From positions 310,001 through 374,000 of the forward strand of contig NZ_CP158016.1 in assembly GCF_046254905.1 (NCBI RefSeq): a stretch of DNA of 64,000 nucleotides, given 5' to 3'. Made by a program: the position numbers and the translations under genes. The notes under the pieces were generated by a model that worked only from the letters and a program-made list of their open reading frames with translations, ran no database searches and had not been told where the DNA came from. This DNA is from Pseudaeromonas aegiceratis (lineage in GTDB: Bacteria; Pseudomonadota; Gammaproteobacteria; Enterobacterales; Aeromonadaceae). Positions within the stretch are counted from its first letter, which is position 1; each line of letters starts with the position of its first letter. This document shows positions 50,108 through 59,310 of the stretch, piece by piece.

Positions 50108-51157
50108 ATGTTGGGATTTATCGGCCTGGGGGGCGTGGTGGAAACGGCCTACCTGCCCGCACTGCGACGACTCTTGCCGGCCGGTGTCCCGCTGTGGGGC
50201 TTCGACGCGGATCCGGCGCGCCAGCTGGCGGGCATCGAACGCCTGCCCACCCAGGACGCCTTGCTGGCCAAGCCCCTGGCGGCGCTGTTTATCACCACGC
50301 CGCCGGCCAGCCACTGGACCGTCCTGCGTCAGGCGCTGGCCTCGCCGGTGCCCTGCATCCTGGTGGAAAAACCCCTGGTGGCCACCCTGGCGGAGATCGA
50401 TGCGCTGCAGTCGACCCTGGCTGACGGGCATGACCGGGGCCGCGTGCTGGCGCTGGATCACTGGGCGGTGCGGGTCGAGGGGATCCGCGACCTGCTGGAC
50501 AGCTTGCCGCCCGAGTGCCGGCAGGCGGCGCACGGGCCCTTGGCGCGGATCGAGGGCTATCTTGAGGAGCCCAGCGGCCTGGACGAGTTGGGGGTGCCCT
50601 GCGCGCTGAACTTTGCCACCGGTGCGCCGGATAGGCGGCAGCTGCGCCATCCCGATGGGGTGGTGCTGGACACCGGCACCCATGTGCTGGCCTTGCTGCG
50701 CGAATGTATGGCGCTGCTCGGCCAGGCGCTGGATCTGCAGCTGACGCTGGCGACCATGAACGACAGGCGGGATGTGCCCATAGCCCCGGGGGATCACCAG
50801 ACCGCCGAAGGCCGCGCCAGCCTGCAGGGACGGCTGGGCGGGGTGCCTGTGTCCATCCGGCTGGATAAGTACGCCGGGGTGGCGGGCGGCCGCAAGGGAC
50901 TGACCCTGTACGGTGAGCAAGGCTGGCAGCTGTCGCTGGATCGCCAGGGCGATGAGGATCGCATCGTCTGGCAGCAGGGGGCGCAGCGGGTCAGCCTGCG
51001 GCGCCCGGGGGCTATCTATGGGCACGCCCTGGCTGAGGTGTTGGGGGTGTCCGGCGGCCTGGATGCGGCGCAGCGGCAGGCCATGACGGCCCGGCGGCTG
51101 GAAGAGGTGCGGCTGTTGCTGCAGTTGCAGCAGGACTGGCGGGGGGAGCCCACCTAG
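50108..51157 (+). CDS. Gfo/Idh/MocA-like oxidoreductase
   Basis: 349 residues from ATG 50108 (AAGGAG upstream); the frame is open before it without similarity. An N-terminal Rossmann-type region begins MLGFIGLGGVVETAYLPALR, and the EKP motif reads CILVEKPLVATLAEI. The domain arrangement fits NAD(P)-dependent sugar or inositol dehydrogenases. A possible catalytic His lies in VVLDTGTHVLALLRE. The nucleotide loop GLGGVVE departs from GxGxxG at its last position, so cofactor use is uncertain. The substrate is unknown. Neighbouring glycoside hydrolase suggests sugar metabolism. Confidence 0.78.
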   Translation: MLGFIGLGGVVETAYLPALRRLLPAGVPLWGFDADPARQLAGIERLPTQDALLAKPLAALFITTPPASHWTVLRQALASPVPCILVEKPLVATLAEIDALQSTLADGHDRGRVLALDHWAVRVEGIRDLLDSLPPECRQAAHGPLARIEGYLEEPSGLDELGVPCALNFATGAPDRRQLRHPDGVVLDTGTHVLALLRECMALLGQALDLQLTLATMNDRRDVPIAPGDHQTAEGRASLQGRLGGVPVSIRLDKYAGVAGGRKGLTLYGEQGWQLSLDRQGDEDRIVWQQGAQRVSLRRPGAIYGHALAEVLGVSGGLDAAQRQAMTARRLEEVRLLLQLQQDWRGEPT

Positions 51158-51204
51158 ACGGCTGCCGGTGCCAGCGGGCAACGGCTCTTTGGCGAGGAAA
51201 TAAG

Positions 51205-51235
51205 AAAAGCCACCCGCAGCGCAGGTGGCTTTTTT
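51205..51235. terminator. Bidirectional Rho-independent terminator
   Basis: AAAAGCCACC and GGTGGCTTTT are 10-bp arms around a 9-nt loop, with T-runs on both strands. It serves the oxidoreductase gene (plus) and the glycoside hydrolase gene (minus, stop at 51258). Confidence 0.92.
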
Positions 51236-51257
51236 GTCGTCGTCGGACTGCCTTGGC

Positions 51258-53309
51258 TCAGTAGCTCAGACCATAGCCGTATTCGTACAGCGGATTGGCG
51301 GAGTCGTGGGGCACGTCTTCGTCCTGGGCCAGCACCGCATCCCAGCTGGAGGGCAGCTCGAAGGGCAGCTTGCCTTCCGGCGGCACGGCACCGGTGAGCA
51401 CGTCGAACAGGGCCGTATCCAGGGCGCCGAAGTTGGCCAGCAACACGTCCACGTCATCCACCACGTCGGTCAGGATGGCGGGTCTGTCCAGATAGAGGGA
51501 GGCGATGATGGGGATGCCGGCCGCCTTGACGGTCTGCAGCTCGGCGTAATCGTCGCTGCCGGTATAGCTGCCGCCGGTGTGGTCGGTGTCCAGCACCACG
51601 GCATCGTCCGAGGCGAAGCCCAGCTGGCCGTAGTGCACGGTACCGAAGCTGTAGTGGGCGTCCGTCTCATAGGGGGTATCGATGCGCAGGATCGCCAGAT
51701 CCGCTTCGCTGGGGGTGCTCACCACGGTGAAGCCGTAGGTGGCGGCCACGTCGGCGTTCACGTTGTACAGATAGACCTTGGGATAGGTGCTGGCGATGGT
51801 ATCGCTGGAGAGTGGCAACAGGTCGTTGGCGTTCTTCAGCAGGACGTGGGAACGGCTCTGGGCGGCCTGGCCCTGGGCCTGGAAGTCATCGTTACCCACC
51901 AATTCCACCGCGGCCTCTTCGTCCACATAGGGGTTTTCGAACAGCCCCAGGTCGAACTTCTGCTTGAGGATGCGCAGCACGGACTCGTCGATGCGATCCT
52001 CGGTGACCATGCCGCTTTCCACCGCGCTGATCAGGTAGCTTGGATCGTCCACCCCGCCGAACTGATCCACCCCGGCGTTGATGGCCTTGGCATAGCGTTC
52101 GGCGACGCTGAGGGATTCAACCCCCCAGGACATGCCGAAGTCATAGCTGAAGCCGCTCATACCGGAGGCCACCTCGTCATCGCTCATGCCGTATTGGCAG
52201 CGGTCGACACAGTCGTTGACGATCCCCCAGTCGCTCAGCACCACGCCGGTGAAGCCGAAGTGATCCCGCAGCAGGTCGGTGAGGATCTGCTTGTTGAAGC
52301 CGAAGCCCACCTCTTCGATCTCTTCATCGTTATAGGTCAGGCCGATGGGCTGACCGTAGTAGGGCATGACGCTGGCGACGTTGGACTCGAAAGCCCCCTC
52401 GAAGGGCACCAGGTGATAGGCGAAGTTGTTGCCCGGATAGATCTGCTGCTTGCCGTAGTAGTTGTGGGCGTCCAGACCGTTGAGCTGGGGGCCGCCGCCG
52501 GCGAAGTGCTTGACCACGGTAATGACGCTGTCGTCCTGCAGCCCCTCGGTGCCGTGCTGGAAGCCGCTGATGTAGGCAGCCACCATCTTCTTGGCCACCA
52601 CGTTGTCTTCACCGAAGGTGCCGCTGATGCGGCCCCAGCGGGGCTCGGTGGCCAGATCCGCCTGGGGTGACAGGGCCATCTGGATGCCCACCGCCCGGTA
52701 TTCCTGGCGGGCGATGTCGCCGAAGGTTTCCACCAGGTCATAATCACGAAGGGCGGCGAAGCCCAGATCTTCGGGCCATTGGGAGAAGTCCCCGGCACTG
52801 ACGCTGGTGGCGTTGGGGTCGTTGGTGAAGTGGTTGCGGGGATCCGTACTGATGGTGACGGGGATACCCAGGCCGATGGCTTCGGCTTCTTCCTGCAGAC
52901 TGTTGTTGTCGGCGGCTATGGTGGCGGGATCCCCGGCCATGCGGGTGATGAAGGTGTTGACGTAGTTGGCGGTCAGCACGTCTTCCATGCTGTCGAAGTC
53001 CACCCGGCCGTCGGAGTCCAGGCTCAGGGTGCCGTGCATCATCAGGCCAGCCTTCTGGGCCAGGGAGAGGCGGCCCAGCAAGTCTTCGGCGCGGGTGTCG
53101 CTGTCCTGGCGCCAGTCTTCATAGGGGTTGAGTTCGCCGTCCCCGTTCAGATCCTTGAATTGATAACTGCCCTCGGTCAGCAGACTGGCGCTGCGGTAGC
53201 CCAGGGTGGGTTGGGTATAGCGGGTGTTGTCTGTGGAGTCCGATCCACAGCCGCTCAGCAGCGCTGCTGCCAGGGCGGTAAGGCCAAAGGCCTGGCTGGT
53301 CTTGTTCAT
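51258..53309 (-). CDS. Glycoside hydrolase family 3 lipoprotein (beta-glucosidase-like)
   Basis: 683 residues. The lipoprotein signal peptide ends LLSG/C21. An EF-hand-like segment follows (FKDLNGDGELNPYEDW, about 51-66). The GH3 N-terminal barrel contains TEPRWGRISGTFGEDNVVA, the KH pair at 267-268 (VITVVKHFAGGGP) and the nucleophile Asp360 (GFTGVVLSDWG). The C-terminal sandwich domain includes SHVLLKNANDLLPLS. It likely trims beta-linked glucosides or xylosides outside the inner membrane. It is monocistronic and divergent from an AraC-type gene. Confidence 0.93.
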   Translation of the reverse strand: MNKTSQAFGLTALAAALLSGCGSDSTDNTRYTQPTLGYRSASLLTEGSYQFKDLNGDGELNPYEDWRQDSDTRAEDLLGRLSLAQKAGLMMHGTLSLDSDGRVDFDSMEDVLTANYVNTFITRMAGDPATIAADNNSLQEEAEAIGLGIPVTISTDPRNHFTNDPNATSVSAGDFSQWPEDLGFAALRDYDLVETFGDIARQEYRAVGIQMALSPQADLATEPRWGRISGTFGEDNVVAKKMVAAYISGFQHGTEGLQDDSVITVVKHFAGGGPQLNGLDAHNYYGKQQIYPGNNFAYHLVPFEGAFESNVASVMPYYGQPIGLTYNDEEIEEVGFGFNKQILTDLLRDHFGFTGVVLSDWGIVNDCVDRCQYGMSDDEVASGMSGFSYDFGMSWGVESLSVAERYAKAINAGVDQFGGVDDPSYLISAVESGMVTEDRIDESVLRILKQKFDLGLFENPYVDEEAAVELVGNDDFQAQGQAAQSRSHVLLKNANDLLPLSSDTIASTYPKVYLYNVNADVAATYGFTVVSTPSEADLAILRIDTPYETDAHYSFGTVHYGQLGFASDDAVVLDTDHTGGSYTGSDDYAELQTVKAAGIPIIASLYLDRPAILTDVVDDVDVLLANFGALDTALFDVLTGAVPPEGKLPFELPSSWDAVLAQDEDVPHDSANPLYEYGYGLSY

Positions 53310-53468
53310 GCTTGCTCCATCAATAATGCCTGTTTGGTCATCGCCGGCGAGCCGGTAGCGGCACTATAGGGGCCGAGCCCAGGACGGGTTTTGTCGTTCT
53401 GGGGCGACTTTTTCACTATTTGGTGCAAGAAGGTAAGGATGTGAAACCGCTTGCAAAAATACATCCAG

Positions 53469-53487
53469 TTACCTGGTCGGCAGGTAA
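53469..53487. promoter_or_regulatory. Inverted repeat TTACCTG/CAGGTAA between GH3 and AraC genes
   Basis: TTACCTG, a 5-bp spacer (GTCGG) and CAGGTAA form a perfect 7-bp-arm dyad in the 268-bp divergent region. Nearby TGTGA-N6-TTGCA (53439-53454) resembles half a CRP site. Both could control the hydrolase or the regulator gene. Confidence 0.45.
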
Positions 53488-53577
53488 AGCGTGAGGCCGC
53501 TCGCATCGGTTGGCACGATTAATCCCAATGATTGGCGCCTGTATTAGCGAGGGATTGAAAAGAAGAGGTGCGCAGGG

Positions 53578-54597
53578 ATGAAGACAGTCTCCAGTGCGGT
53601 GGCCCGCGACATACTGGCGCGCGGTAGCCTGAATGGGTTCAGCAATGGCGCCCTGTTCGAGGCCACTGGTTTGCATCGCCATGAGATCCTGGCCCCCGAG
53701 GGGCGGATCGATGCGCGGCGGCATTTTCGCCTGCTGCGTTGTCATCAGGCGCAGCGGCCGGCACTGCGGCTGCCGGCGCCCACCATGGCCTTATTGTTCG
53801 GTGGGCATCACCTGTTGGCTGCCGTGTGCGGCAATGCCCCCAGCCTGCGGGAGGGGTTGCGCCTCTTGGTGCGTTTTCGCCCCCTGGTGGGGGAGTGTGA
53901 TGATCTGGTGCTGCACGAGGAGGGCGAGGGGGTGCGCCTGACCTACCATTCGGAGTCCGGCAGTGCGGAGATTGGCAGCATCAGCAGCCTGTTCAACTTT
54001 CTGCTGGTGGGCGGTCTGGTGCGGCACTACCTGCCCGGGGTGTCGGTTGATCAGTCCGTCACGCTGGAGCGGCTCTCATTGCCCGAGCTGCGGCTGGCGC
54101 GCCAGAGTCTGGACTGTCCCATTCTGCTGGGAGCCGACAACGGTTACCGCTTGGCGAGCACCGCCCTGGACAGGCCCTATGCGGGCTATAACCCGGCGCT
54201 CTCCCCTTTTCAGTGGCAGGCGGCGGAGCAGGCACTGCAGGCGCTGCGGCCGGTGGCGCGCATGAGCGAGCGGTTGCGCGGCTTGATCCAGCAGCGTCTG
54301 TTGCTCAATGCCGGGGACGGGCTGGAGGGCGATCTGGGGCAGAGTGCCCTGAGCGAGGCGCTGAACCTGAGTCGCTGGACCCTGATGCGCAAGCTGCAGG
54401 AGGAGGGGGTGAGCTTTTCCCAGATCCATAACGAGGTGCGGCGGGAAGAGGCCTTGCGCCGGCTGCGCACGCCCCACGATTCCCTGCTGGCCATCAGTCA
54501 GGCCCTGGGCTTTGCCAATCAGAGCAGCTTCACCCGCTTCTTCCGCGAGCAGGTGGGCTGTCTGCCGTCCCACTATCGGCGGCGCTTCCAGGGCTAG
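53578..54597 (+). CDS. AraC family transcriptional regulator
   Basis: 339 residues. The N-terminal region (about 20-195) matches the arabinose-binding-like domain (PF12625 type) of OruR/ArgR-like activators. The C-terminal AraC DNA-binding domain (about 240-338) has two helix-turn-helix units: LSEALNLSRWTLMRKLQEEG and LLAISQALGFANQSSFTRFF, ending FREQVGCLPSHYRRRF. It is divergent from the GH3 gene and may regulate it. Only 3 bp separate its stop from that of the next gene on the minus strand. Confidence 0.92.
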   Translation: MKTVSSAVARDILARGSLNGFSNGALFEATGLHRHEILAPEGRIDARRHFRLLRCHQAQRPALRLPAPTMALLFGGHHLLAAVCGNAPSLREGLRLLVRFRPLVGECDDLVLHEEGEGVRLTYHSESGSAEIGSISSLFNFLLVGGLVRHYLPGVSVDQSVTLERLSLPELRLARQSLDCPILLGADNGYRLASTALDRPYAGYNPALSPFQWQAAEQALQALRPVARMSERLRGLIQQRLLLNAGDGLEGDLGQSALSEALNLSRWTLMRKLQEEGVSFSQIHNEVRREEALRRLRTPHDSLLAISQALGFANQSSFTRFFREQVGCLPSHYRRRFQG

Positions 54598-54600
54598 GGT

Positions 54601-55062
54601 TTATTCGGCGATGGCCGCCACTGTGGCACTGAGGCTGCGCACCAGATCCGCCGGGGTCAGGCCCACCGACAGGCCACGCTTGCCGCCGCTCACCAAGATC
54701 TTCTCCTGGGCCAGGGCCCGGCGGTCCAGCAGGGTGGGCAGCTTCTTCTTCTGGGCGAAGGGACTGATGCCCCCCACCTTGTAGCCGGTGAGGCGCTCGG
54801 CCTCGGCGGGTTTCAGCATCTCCACCTTCTTCAGCCCGGCCGCCTTGGCGGCGTCCTTCAGGTTGAGGTGACAGTCCACCGGTATGATGGCCACCACCAC
54901 CTGTTTCTCCTGGTGGATCAGCAGGGTCTTGTAGACCACCTCGGCGGGCAGGCCCAGCTGGTCGGCGGCGTGACGACCGAAGTCCTCATGCACGTCGCAG
55001 TCATAGCTGTGGCTGTCGAAAGGGATCTGGCTCATTTGCAGATAACGGATAGCAGGGGTCAT
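54601..55062 (-). CDS. ybaK: YbaK-family Cys-tRNA(Pro)/Cys-tRNA deacylase
   Basis: 153 residues from ATG 55062; the frame is open to 55176 but the conserved part begins TPAIRYLQMSQIPFDSHSYD, and GGAG lies about 9 bp upstream. The YbaK motifs are LGLPAEVVYKTLLIHQEKQV, AAKAAGLKKVEMLKPAEAER and TGYKVGGISPFAQKKKLPTL. It clears Cys wrongly attached to tRNA(Pro). A conserved lysine of the family appears to be present (VVYKTLL). Confidence 0.93.
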   Translation of the reverse strand: MTPAIRYLQMSQIPFDSHSYDCDVHEDFGRHAADQLGLPAEVVYKTLLIHQEKQVVVAIIPVDCHLNLKDAAKAAGLKKVEMLKPAEAERLTGYKVGGISPFAQKKKLPTLLDRRALAQEKILVSGGKRGLSVGLTPADLVRSLSATVAAIAE

Positions 55063-55103
55063 ACGCCTATTCTCCATTGTGATGTGGGCAGAGGTAACGC
55101 AGG

Positions 55104-55135
55104 CAAAGAAAAAGGCCGGGGTTTCCCCCGGCCTT
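55104..55135 (-). terminator. Rho-independent terminator of ppc
   Basis: AAGGCCGGGG and CCCCGGCCTT are perfect 10-bp arms around TTTC. On the minus strand a T-rich run (TTTTTCTTTG) follows. It lies 13 bp after the ppc stop codon. Confidence 0.93.
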
Positions 55136-55147
55136 GCTGTGACAGGA

Positions 55148-57778
55148 CTAGCCCGTATTGCGCATGCCGGCGGCAATCCCGGCGATGGTCACCATCAGGG
55201 CCTGATCGATCTCCGGATGGACGGAGTTCGGATCGGTGCGGGAGCGCTTGAGCAGTTCCACCTGCAGCATGTTCAACGGATCCGTATAGGGGTTGCGCAG
55301 CTTGATGGATTCCTTGATCCAGGGCTGGTCATCCAGCAGACCACCCTGGGGCCGCAGCTTGAGTACGGCGGCGATGGAGGCCTTGAGCTCTTCCCGCAGG
55401 CGTTGTCCCAGGGGCCACAGGGCTTCCGGGGCCAGACGATGGTCATAGTATTCGGACAGGCCCAGGTCGGCCTTGAGGAATACCATCTCCAGCATCTCCA
55501 GACGGGTGCGGAAGAAGAACCACTCCCGGCTCATTTCCCGCAGCAGTTCTTCGTGACCGTCGGCGATGGCCTGCTCCAGGGCCGCATGGGTGCCCAGCCA
55601 GGCGGGCAGCATAAGGCGGTTCTGAGTCCAGGCGAAGATCCAGGGAATGGCCCGCAGGGATTCGACGCCGCCGTTGGGCTTGCGCTTGGACGGCCGGGAA
55701 CCCAGCGGCAGCTTGCCCAGCTCCATCTCGGGAGTGGAGGCACGAAAGTAGGGCACGAAGTCCGGTTCGTCCCGGATGACGCTGCGGTAGTGATCGCAGG
55801 AGACCTGGGCCAGCTGCTCCATCAGATCGCACCAGGCCTGCTTGGGCTTGGCCGGCGGCAGCAGGTTGGCCTCCAGCACGGCGCTGGTGTAGAGCTTGAG
55901 GCTGGTGATGGCCACCCTGGCCAGACCGAACTTGAAGCGGATCATCTCGCCCTGTTCGGTGACCCGGAAGCCGCCCTTCAGGGATCCCGGCGGTTGGGAC
56001 AGTATGGCCTGGTGAGCCGGACCACCGCCGCGACCCACGGTACCACCGCGGCCGTGGAACAGGTTCAGCTTGAGCCCTTCGCGTTCGGCGATGTCCACCA
56101 GGGCTTCCATGGCGCGGTACTGGGCCCAGTTGGCGGCGATCATGCCGGCGTCCTTGGCGGAGTCGGAATAGCCGATCATCACGTACTGCTGACCCTGGAT
56201 GTAACCGCGATACCAGTCCACGGACAGCAGGCGGTTCATCACGGCGGCGGCGTTTTGCAGATCGTTCTGGGTTTCGAACAGCGGGGCCACCGGCATGCGG
56301 AAGCTGACGCCACACTCTTTCAGCAGCAGCTGCACCGCCAGCACATCGGAGGGCTGACGGGCCATGGAGATGATGTAGATGCCGAAGGCATCCGGATCCA
56401 CCTCGGCGATCACCCGGCAGGTGTCCAGCACCTCTTGGGATTCCTCGCTGGGCTGCCAGTCGCGGGGCAGCAGAGGACGGCGGGAGTTGAGTTCGTTCAG
56501 CAAGAAGGCCTGCTTGTCCTCTTCACCCCACTGGTTGTAATCCCCCAGACCCAGGTAGCGGGTCAGTTCGGACAGCACCAGGCCGTGGCGTTCGCCATCC
56601 TGCCGGATGTCCAGCTTGCTCAGGTTGATGCCGAAGCAGGCCAGACGACGCAGCACGTCCAGCAGCAGGCCGTCGGCGATGATGCTCATGCCGCACTCCT
56701 GCAAGGAGCGGTAGCACAGCTCCAGGGGCTCGCGCACCTGCTTGGTTCGGGTGATGAGGTCCCGGCACTCGGAGCGCTGGCCCTGCACCTTGCTGGTCAG
56801 GTGCTGCAAGGTTTCCTTCAGATCGTCCCGCAGGGAACGCAGCAGCACCCGGTAGGGCTCGGAGCCTTCACCGACCTGGGCGCGCAGCTCGGCGCTGCAG
56901 TCGATCATGGACAGCTCGGAGACCAGCTCCTGGATGTCGTTGAGGAACAGGCTGATGGCCACCCAGCGGGACAGGGTCAGCACTTCCCGGGTCACGTTGG
57001 CGGTGACGAAGGGGTTGCCGTCGCGGTCGCCACCCATCCAGGAGGCGAAACGCACCGGTGCGGCGTCCAGCGGCAGGCGCAGGCCGAACTCTTCAAACAG
57101 GCGGTCATCCAGCTGACGCATGAATTCGGGGATGGCGGGCCACAGGTTGTTCTCGATCATGGCGAAGCCCCACTTGGCTTCGTCCACCGGGGTGGGCCGC
57201 TGTTGACGGATTTCGTTGGTGTGCCAGGCCTGATTGATCAGCTGCTCGATGCGGTGCAGGAAGAACTGACGCTCCCGGTTGCCCAGGTCCTGCAGCTCCA
57301 GGTATTCCAGGCATTCGTTCAGTTGCACGTGCTTGTGGATCAGGGTGCGACGGGTGACTTCCGTGGGGTGCGCGGTGAGCACCAACTCGATGTCGAGATC
57401 GGTGACTGCCTGCAGTATCTGTTCCTTGCTCAGGTTGGCGGCCTTGAGCTTGACGAACAGCTTGTCCAGAGAGTCGGCGCTCAGGTAGTCCTCGCCCTGG
57501 CGGGAGATGGTGTGGAATTGCTCGGCCACGTTGGCCAGGTTGAGAAACTGGCTGAAGGCCCGGGCCACGGGCAGCAACTCGTCGTCACTCAGGTTATGCA
57601 GGGTATCGAGAAGGCGTTGACGATCTTCTGCATTTCCCTTGCGAGCGGATTTGGACAGGCGACGAATGGTCTCGATCTTGTCGAGAAACTCCTCCCCCAT
57701 ATGTTCTTTGATGGTCTTCCCTAATAGCTGGCCAAGCAGGCCCACGTTTCCGCGCAGCGCCGCGTACTTGTCGTTCAT
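55148..57778 (-). CDS. ppc: Phosphoenolpyruvate carboxylase
   Basis: 876 residues, typical of bacterial Ppc. It carboxylates phosphoenolpyruvate to oxaloacetate, refilling the TCA cycle and feeding aspartate and glutamate families. Key motifs are VLTAHPTEVTRR (catalytic His), SWMGGDRDGNPFVT, VMIGYSDSAKDAG and the glycine-rich FHGRGGTVGRGGGPAHQAIL, ending with QLELLKRSR-like and the terminal MRNTG. The opposing action to PckA about 30 kb away gives this window both anaplerotic and gluconeogenic steps. Upstream of argE on the same strand, separated by 145 bp. Confidence 0.98.
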   Translation of the reverse strand: MNDKYAALRGNVGLLGQLLGKTIKEHMGEEFLDKIETIRRLSKSARKGNAEDRQRLLDTLHNLSDDELLPVARAFSQFLNLANVAEQFHTISRQGEDYLSADSLDKLFVKLKAANLSKEQILQAVTDLDIELVLTAHPTEVTRRTLIHKHVQLNECLEYLELQDLGNRERQFFLHRIEQLINQAWHTNEIRQQRPTPVDEAKWGFAMIENNLWPAIPEFMRQLDDRLFEEFGLRLPLDAAPVRFASWMGGDRDGNPFVTANVTREVLTLSRWVAISLFLNDIQELVSELSMIDCSAELRAQVGEGSEPYRVLLRSLRDDLKETLQHLTSKVQGQRSECRDLITRTKQVREPLELCYRSLQECGMSIIADGLLLDVLRRLACFGINLSKLDIRQDGERHGLVLSELTRYLGLGDYNQWGEEDKQAFLLNELNSRRPLLPRDWQPSEESQEVLDTCRVIAEVDPDAFGIYIISMARQPSDVLAVQLLLKECGVSFRMPVAPLFETQNDLQNAAAVMNRLLSVDWYRGYIQGQQYVMIGYSDSAKDAGMIAANWAQYRAMEALVDIAEREGLKLNLFHGRGGTVGRGGGPAHQAILSQPPGSLKGGFRVTEQGEMIRFKFGLARVAITSLKLYTSAVLEANLLPPAKPKQAWCDLMEQLAQVSCDHYRSVIRDEPDFVPYFRASTPEMELGKLPLGSRPSKRKPNGGVESLRAIPWIFAWTQNRLMLPAWLGTHAALEQAIADGHEELLREMSREWFFFRTRLEMLEMVFLKADLGLSEYYDHRLAPEALWPLGQRLREELKASIAAVLKLRPQGGLLDDQPWIKESIKLRNPYTDPLNMLQVELLKRSRTDPNSVHPEIDQALMVTIAGIAAGMRNTG

Positions 57779-57872
57779 AGTCGTCCTTCCCTAAATTTGT
57801 GAGGATTACTACAGAAGCCCCTCACGAGCAGACGTAACAATCTATCCGTAATGGGTGAGCTAGGTCAAATAG

Positions 57873-57913
57873 TGAGCCCGCCTCGCCCTGCAAATTTATG
57901 CGTGACGGGCTCA
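57873..57913 (-). terminator. Possible terminator or hairpin downstream of argE
   Basis: TGAGCCCG and CGGGCTCA are perfect 8-bp arms around a 25-nt loop, 10 bp after the argE stop. No T-run follows on the minus strand, so it may only protect the transcript end. Confidence 0.3.
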
Positions 57914-57923
57914 ATCGAATCGA

Positions 57924-59069
57924 TTAATGGCAGAAGCGGCGCACCAGGTGCTGCAGTACCGCCTGGGTCGGCTTGACGAAGGAGAGATCCAGGTACTCGT
58001 CCGGCTGGTGGGCCTGGGCGATGTGGCCCGGTCCCAGCACTAGCGTGTCGCAGCCCAACTGCTGGATGAAGGGGGCCTCGGTACAGTAGTTGACCGCCTC
58101 GGCGGCGTGGCCTGTGGCCTGTTCCGCCTCGGCGATGAGGGGGGAGTCCTCGGCGCAGGCATAGGGCGGAATGGGGTCATGCATGTGGCTGATATGCAGG
58201 CAGCCGGGATGACACTCGTGCAGCTCCTTAAGGTTCTCGTGCAGCAGGCCGACCAGCTCCTCCGGACTGACGCCGGGGATGGGGCGCATGTCGATGTGCA
58301 GCTCACAGCAGCCGCAGATGCGGTTCGGGCTGTCGCCGCCATGGATGGCGCCGAAGTTCAGGGTGGGGTAGGGCACCTTGAAGTGCGGATTGTTGTATTT
58401 TTCCTTCAATTCTTGCTGCAGCCCCAGCAGCTTGCCGATGGCCTGGTGCATGATTTCGATGGCGTTGATGCCGTTGGCCGGATCCGAACTGTGGCCGCTC
58501 TTGCCCGTGATGCGGATGGCCTCGGACATGTGACCCTTGTGCATGATGACCGGCACCAGGCCGGTGGGCTCGCCGATCACCGCATAGTCGGGCTTGAGGC
58601 TGGCGGCCTCGGCGATGGCCTTGGCGCCGGCCATGGTGGTCTCCTCATCGGCGGTGGCCAGGATGCGCAGGGGCTTGGTGAGCTGGGTCAGATCCAGCTC
58701 CTGCAGGGCGGCGACAATAAAGGCAAAGAAGCCCTTCATGTCGATGGTGCCCAGGCCGTAGAGGCGATCTCCCTCCTGGGTGACCTTGAAGGGATCCTTG
58801 CTCCAACGATCGGCATCGAAGGGAACCGTATCCGTGTGCCCCGCCAGCAGCAGGCCGCCACTGCCCTGACCCAGGGTCGCCACCAGGTTGAATTTTCCCG
58901 CCACGCCGGCCACCGGCTGTATCTCCACCGCAAAGCCCAGTCCGGCAAACCAGTCCGCCAACAGATTAATCACCTGCTGGTTGCTCTGATCCCAAGCAGG
59001 ATCCGTGCTGCTGATGGACGGAATGGCGATGATATCCCGATACATTTGAAAAAAATCTAGCTTGGACAT
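57924..59069 (-). CDS. argE: Acetylornithine deacetylase
   Basis: 381 residues. It removes the acetyl group from N-acetylornithine. As an M20 metalloenzyme it shows the metal ligands in GHTDTVPFD (His78, Asp80), the catalytic GTIDMKGFFA and ATADEETTMAG, and VIGEPTGLVPV. The dimerisation domain follows. It is divergent from argC, as in Vibrio and E. coli. Presence of argE and the separate argCBFGH operon indicates the linear acetylated pathway. Confidence 0.97.
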   Translation of the reverse strand: MSKLDFFQMYRDIIAIPSISSTDPAWDQSNQQVINLLADWFAGLGFAVEIQPVAGVAGKFNLVATLGQGSGGLLLAGHTDTVPFDADRWSKDPFKVTQEGDRLYGLGTIDMKGFFAFIVAALQELDLTQLTKPLRILATADEETTMAGAKAIAEAASLKPDYAVIGEPTGLVPVIMHKGHMSEAIRITGKSGHSSDPANGINAIEIMHQAIGKLLGLQQELKEKYNNPHFKVPYPTLNFGAIHGGDSPNRICGCCELHIDMRPIPGVSPEELVGLLHENLKELHECHPGCLHISHMHDPIPPYACAEDSPLIAEAEQATGHAAEAVNYCTEAPFIQQLGCDTLVLGPGHIAQAHQPDEYLDLSFVKPTQAVLQHLVRRFCH

Positions 59070-59102
59070 AACTGCTCCTTGCGGGCCGGCGGGGAATCTG
59101 GT

Positions 59103-59141
59103 AAATAATACAAATGCAAAATCAGTGCATAAATATTAAAT
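59103..59141. promoter_or_regulatory. Two ARG boxes (ArgR operator) between argE and argC
   Basis: ATAATACAAATGCA (59105-59118, 10 of 14) and TGCATAAATATTAA (59126-59139, 12 of 14) match the core TGAATWWWWATTCA. Their starts are 21 bp apart, the spacing expected for an 18-bp box pair with a 3-bp gap that one ArgR hexamer covers. A minus-strand TATTAT overlapping the first box is a plausible -10 for argE. Confidence 0.72.
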
Positions 59142-59310
59142 TAATCGAGTTGGTCGGCACGGTAAATAAATAGTGGCAACTGTGTGTCGGAATTGTGTCG
59201 CAGCCGCGACAACGGAACTTCGACCCTGACACGGGCGGGATGCCCTGTCCAGCGCTGTTGCGCGGCGACCCACTTCCTTCGGTTTTCGTAGCGAGATAGA
59301 GAATAGCAAG

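Noticed and set aside
53504..53530. TGGCACGATTAATCCC upstream of the AraC gene as a sigma54 promoter
   Set aside because: The -24 half is good, but the -12 half lacks GC at the required spacing.
55079..57724. 881-codon open frame antisense to ppc
   Set aside because: It mirrors ppc codons in the GC-rich antisense frame, lacks any recognisable domain, and begins inside the ppc terminator region.
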